From assembly GCA_902492205.1 (NCBI GenBank), contig CABUKU010000037.1, positions 1 through 24,884 of the forward strand: a stretch of 24,884 bases of DNA. Reading direction: 5' to 3'. Position numbers and translations under genes: made by a program. The notes below the pieces were generated by a model. The model ran no database searches. It saw only the letters and a list, made by a program, of their open reading frames with translations, and was not told where the DNA came from. This document shows positions 22,939-24,884 of the stretch, in pieces. Position 1 is the stretch's first letter, and the number at the start of each line of letters is the position of its first letter. Origin of the DNA: an uncultured Bacteroides sp. Its GTDB lineage: Bacteria; Bacteroidota; Bacteroidia; Bacteroidales; Bacteroidaceae.

Positions 22939-23301
22939 ATGAGCGGACTGAATATTAAAAATGAATTTTATCCCGATTGTCCTATCCGGAATATATTATC
23001 CCGCATAGGAGATAAGTGGTCGTTGCTGGTGCTTTATATTTTGAATCAGACTCCTGTGATGCGGTTTAGTGAGTTGCAAAAAGCCATTCCGGACATTTCT
23101 CAGAAAATGCTGACTGTCACTCTCCGTACATTGGAAGAGGATGGTTTTGTGAAACGTAAGGTTTATGCAGAAGTTCCTCCGAGAGTTGAGTATTCTTTGA
23201 CAGACCGCGCTGTCTCTTTGTTGCCTCATGTCAATTCTTTGATAGGTTGGGCAAAAGAGAATATGGATGCAATTATGAAAGATAGGAAAAAAGTGGTGTA
23301 G
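22939..23301 (+). CDS. HxlR family winged-helix transcriptional regulator
   Basis: A 120-aa dimeric DNA-binding protein of the HxlR class. The signature start YPDCPIRNILSRIGDKWSLL carries the conserved Cys14 before helix 1. Then come the helix-turn-helix region RFSELQKAIPDISQKMLTVT and the wing with DGFVKRKVYAEVPPRVEYSLT, each matching the family. In YodB and related members this N-terminal Cys senses quinones or aldehydes, so a thiol-based switch is likely here but not shown. An inverted repeat over its own promoter suggests autoregulation. The gene is alone: no oxidoreductase or other usual target is adjacent in the window. Confidence 0.93.
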   Translation: MSGLNIKNEFYPDCPIRNILSRIGDKWSLLVLYILNQTPVMRFSELQKAIPDISQKMLTVTLRTLEEDGFVKRKVYAEVPPRVEYSLTDRAVSLLPHVNSLIGWAKENMDAIMKDRKKVV

Positions 23302-23328
23302 AAGGCTTAACTCTATAAGATAAGGTTG

Positions 23329-23406
23329 AACTTCCCTGCACTGTGGCACAAGGGCGATAAATATTTGTGGTATAGATAAATTGGTGTGCCGCAAAGCTGT
23401 GAAGTT
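23329..23406. repeat. 78-bp imperfect inverted repeat followed by a T-run
   Basis: The arms 23329-23350 and 23385-23406 match at 16 of 22 positions as inverted repeats, with identical outer AACTTC and inner GGCACA blocks. The inside is AT-rich. TTTTT follows a few bases after the right arm, so it could end the HxlR transcript. It could also be a small palindromic element; no target duplication is evident. Confidence 0.45.
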
Positions 23407-23519
23407 ATAGTCTTTTTCCCGCACCATTCATATAAAATTAAGGTCTTGTATCTTCTGCGAACCGGGGAAGAAAAAGAATGCAAATACTGTAAATTACTGA
23501 GCTTGTTTAGCTCCTGAAA

Positions 23520-23551
23520 TTTGGATATTCCCGAAATATTTCGTATATTTG
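23520..23551 (+). promoter_or_regulatory. Promoter with an internal palindrome
   Basis: TTTG (23520-23523), a 20-nt spacer and TATATTTG (23544-23551) match the consensus fully. The spacer ends with the perfect 12-bp palindrome CGAAATATTTCG (23532-23543), a typical position for a repressor site. No gene follows within 500 bp. Confidence 0.6.
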
Positions 23552-23559
23552 TAGTATGT

Positions 23560-23588
23560 AAAAGGAACTAAATACTGCGGTTCCTTTT
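23560..23588 (+). terminator. Hairpin at the predicted transcription start
   Basis: AAAAGGAAC and GTTCCTTTT form a 9-bp stem with an 11-nt loop, followed by GTTATATT. It begins about where the promoter at 23520-23551 would start RNA, so the transcript would be only some 30-40 nt if it terminates. The U-tract is partly within the stem. Confidence 0.45.
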
Positions 23589-23610
23589 GTTATATTCCTG
23601 CCTAATCATA

Positions 23611-23698
23611 GTTACACTACGTCTTCTTGCCAGTTACTGTACACTGACTACTGAGTTAGTGTACACCGTCTCACCTGTTAGTGTACACTGACAAGCTA
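23611..23698. repeat. 22-bp-period palindromic repeat array (array 3)
   Basis: Four units of exactly 22 bp start at 23611, 23633, 23655 and 23677, each beginning GTTAS. The last two share GTTAGTGTACAC and the second has GTTACTGTACAC; the core AGTGTACACT is a 10-bp palindrome. The first unit is the most degenerate. No coding potential. Unrelated in sequence to arrays 1 and 2. Confidence 0.85.
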
Positions 23699-24010
23699 AC
23701 ATGTTCCGTTGTTTTCCCTTAGTTGTCCTTATGTTTTTTTTAATTGTCCCGGTGAATTGATTTAGTTAACCGGTTGAATAGAATAAATAACGTGTTGTTT
23801 GAATCATCCCTGTGCGGGGATGAAAGTATTCGATTCATTTGCTCGTGGCACATGAAACATGCTTGTATATAGTTAGTTAACTGTGTTGTGCTGCGGTGCG
23901 GGGAAGTTGAATGTATTCTTGTAGGAGGACGGTCTTTTTTCATTGAAAAGTGTTGTCGGTTAATTTTTAATAATAAATGGTTCATAAGGTACAATGGACT
24001 ATGCTTTTTC

Positions 24011-24018
24011 TATATTTG
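24011..24018 (+). promoter_or_regulatory. Promoter -7 element of the last gene
   Basis: TATATTTG matches TAnnTTTG. The ATG at 24100 is 81 nt further on, so the leader would be about 75 nt. No clear -33 is present at 19-21 nt. Confidence 0.45.
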
Positions 24019-24099
24019 TACATAAAGTATAAAAAGAGGAAATAACAGCGAGTTATTAACGTTTCGTTGTTAGCTACACATTATCATAAACAGATACGA

Positions 24100-24723
24100 A
24101 TGAAATTTAGAATATTGGCAACAATACACTTGATAGGGATAGCATTAGCAATATTGAGATTATGCTTCATTCCATTCGAAAACCATTTACGATATGGTAT
24201 CGGGCATGTAGTATGTTGGGTAATCATTATAACTGCTGTTCTTGCCTTTTTCTGTGTACCTCAAACAATGCTTTTGCGAAAGTGGATTAAATGGTATTTT
24301 GGGGTTTATCTTTTTAATACATGCTTTATGGCATTATATCCGTTGGCAATAGTTGTTTTGTTTATAATGGCTGCATTTGTACCCGAAGGGTGGCGTTTGC
24401 AGGTGGCAGAGGATTGTTTTGTGCAAGCTCTGATACCCAAACCGATAGAGTGCGAAAACACTACTTATGTTATTCGCAAATGGGAGGATGTAAATTATAC
24501 CGATAATAATGAAAGATTTTATCTGTATAGAAAAGCACCGCTTGTTGAACATCTGATAAGCATACGTTACGCTGCAGGTGTTGAGTCTGAAAAAGGGTAT
24601 GCAAGGCGGATTTTAGAAGTGAACGAAAACAAGGAAATACTTAAAGTTGAAGTGGATGTCTATACTGGTTATGACTTTGCTAGAAAAGAAATTCAAGAAT
24701 GGGAAATAATAAAGAGGAAATAA
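24100..24723 (+). CDS. Hypothetical membrane protein
   Basis: A 207-aa protein not recognised as a named family. Three hydrophobic segments are visible at about 5-22, 35-52 and 67-92; the rest, from about 95 on, is a soluble domain with alternating strands, including CENTTYVIRKWEDVNY and ERFYLYRKAPLVEHL. The end is Lys-rich. The reading frame opens at a TTG (24067), but ATG 24100 gives a better start with a basic residue before the first helix. It stands alone between the gene-poor region and tRNA-Pro, so context gives no hint of function. Confidence 0.65.
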   Translation: MKFRILATIHLIGIALAILRLCFIPFENHLRYGIGHVVCWVIIITAVLAFFCVPQTMLLRKWIKWYFGVYLFNTCFMALYPLAIVVLFIMAAFVPEGWRLQVAEDCFVQALIPKPIECENTTYVIRKWEDVNYTDNNERFYLYRKAPLVEHLISIRYAAGVESEKGYARRILEVNENKEILKVEVDVYTGYDFARKEIQEWEIIKRK

Positions 24724-24789
24724 AATGATGACATATAGCAACATCCCTTAAAAGGATTCAAAGATATTATTAAAATGATAAAAATAAAA

Positions 24790-24823
24790 AAAGCATCAAC
24801 AGTCATCAGACTATCAATGCTTT
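24790..24823 (-). terminator. tRNA-Pro terminator
   Basis: Arms of 15 nt (24790-24804 and 24809-24823) pair fully when G-U pairs are allowed, with a 4-nt loop. On the minus strand a T-rich tail (TTTTTTTATTTTTAT, the first three T from the stem) follows. It lies 9 nt after the tRNA 3' end. Confidence 0.85.
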
Positions 24824-24831
24824 ATGGTTAG

Positions 24832-24884
24832 TCGGGGTGAGAAGATTCGAACTTCCGACCACACGCCCCCCAGACGCGTACTCT
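24832..24884 (-). tRNA. tRNA-Pro (anticodon GGG), 5' part outside the window
   Basis: Read on the minus strand, the partial gene holds the anticodon arm CGCGT-CTGGGGG-GCGTG with anticodon GGG at 24871-24869, a short variable loop, the T arm GGAAG-TTCGAAT-CTTCT, and the acceptor 3' strand CACCCCG with discriminator A. The D stem 3' side (GAGT) is at the very edge. The next bases are CTA, so the CCA end is not encoded and must be added by the CCA enzyme. It decodes CCC and CCU proline codons. Confidence 0.9.

Larger units (their letters stand above)
23302..24099. other. Gene-poor intergenic region
   Basis: About 800 bp without a supportable gene. It holds a 78-bp imperfect inverted repeat (23329-23406), a promoter that runs into a hairpin (23520-23588), a 22-bp repeat array (23611-23698), a small hairpin with CATCCC/GGGATG arms (23805-23822) and a -7 element (24011-24018). 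It looks like accumulated repeat or regulatory DNA, possibly the remains of a lost gene. Confidence 0.6.

Noticed and set aside
23740..23994. 84-codon open frame on the minus strand in the gene-poor zone
   Set aside because: Composition is rich in His, Ser, Thr and Arg without domain pattern, promoter or neighbour support, and the DNA contains palindromes. It looks like a chance frame.
24067..24099. N-terminal extension of the last gene from a TTG
   Set aside because: The extra residues precede a better ATG at 24100 with a signal-anchor-like start, and TTG starts are rare here.
24790..24884. Integration (att) site at the tRNA-Pro gene
   Set aside because: No integrase gene and no repeated copy of the tRNA 3' end were found in the window; the sequence beside the tRNA is a terminator.

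Overview
The window looks like a chromosomal segment of a member of the Bacteroidales, most likely Bacteroides or a close relative. Intergenic regions repeatedly carry the Bacteroidetes-type -7 promoter element TAnnTTTG, some with TTTG/TTG about 18-20 nt upstream. There are no obvious Shine-Dalgarno sequences. Typical families of this group are present (DUF4834, DUF1573 and DUF4838 proteins, a two-gene psd-pssA pair, an AroA of the Bacteroidetes kind). No insertion sequence, phage gene, CRISPR array or rRNA is visible. The only RNA gene is a tRNA-Pro(GGG) cut by the right edge.

Left part (1-4.1 kb): housekeeping genes. pyrH (-) diverges from a secreted TPR protein (+). That gene converges on a three-gene operon (-) of yraN, a MmcQ/YjbR gene and birA. 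A divergent promoter region then starts a small RHH-like gene and tadA (+).

Middle (4.1-12.4 kb): five tightly packed minus-strand genes, in transcription order: a membrane-anchored HEAT-repeat protein, a processive-type family 2 glycosyltransferase, a 992-aa TPR plus YaiO-like beta-barrel outer-membrane protein, a DUF4838 lipoprotein and a DUF1573 lipoprotein. Together they read as a complete synthase-dependent polysaccharide assembly and export line: inner-membrane synthase, cytoplasmic scaffold or regulator, outer-membrane TPR porin, and surface or periplasmic processing lipoproteins. The logic resembles PgaABCD and E. coli YaiP/YaiO, but the parts differ. This is the best candidate in the window for an undescribed system.

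Right of that (12.4-19.3 kb): a minus-strand phospholipid operon (psd, pssA, DUF4834 gene) diverges from dnaE, trxA and a small acidic protein gene (+), which end at a strong bidirectional terminator. From 19.3 to 22.8 kb the minus strand carries aroA, a Cys/His-motif membrane protein, an ABC-3 metal permease, tsaE and an Imm17-like membrane protein. At 22.9 kb an HxlR regulator has a YodB/CatR-like inverted repeat over its own promoter. The last 1.6 kb is gene-poor and holds palindromic repeats, a promoter running straight into a hairpin, a lone membrane-protein gene and the partial tRNA-Pro.

Three intergenic arrays (3-71, about 12664-12753 and 23611-23698) are unrelated in sequence but share one layout: units of about 22 bp, each built around a short palindrome. 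A 9-bp repeat carrying TGAAAGC occurs at 171-270 and again, inverted, at 12598-12616.
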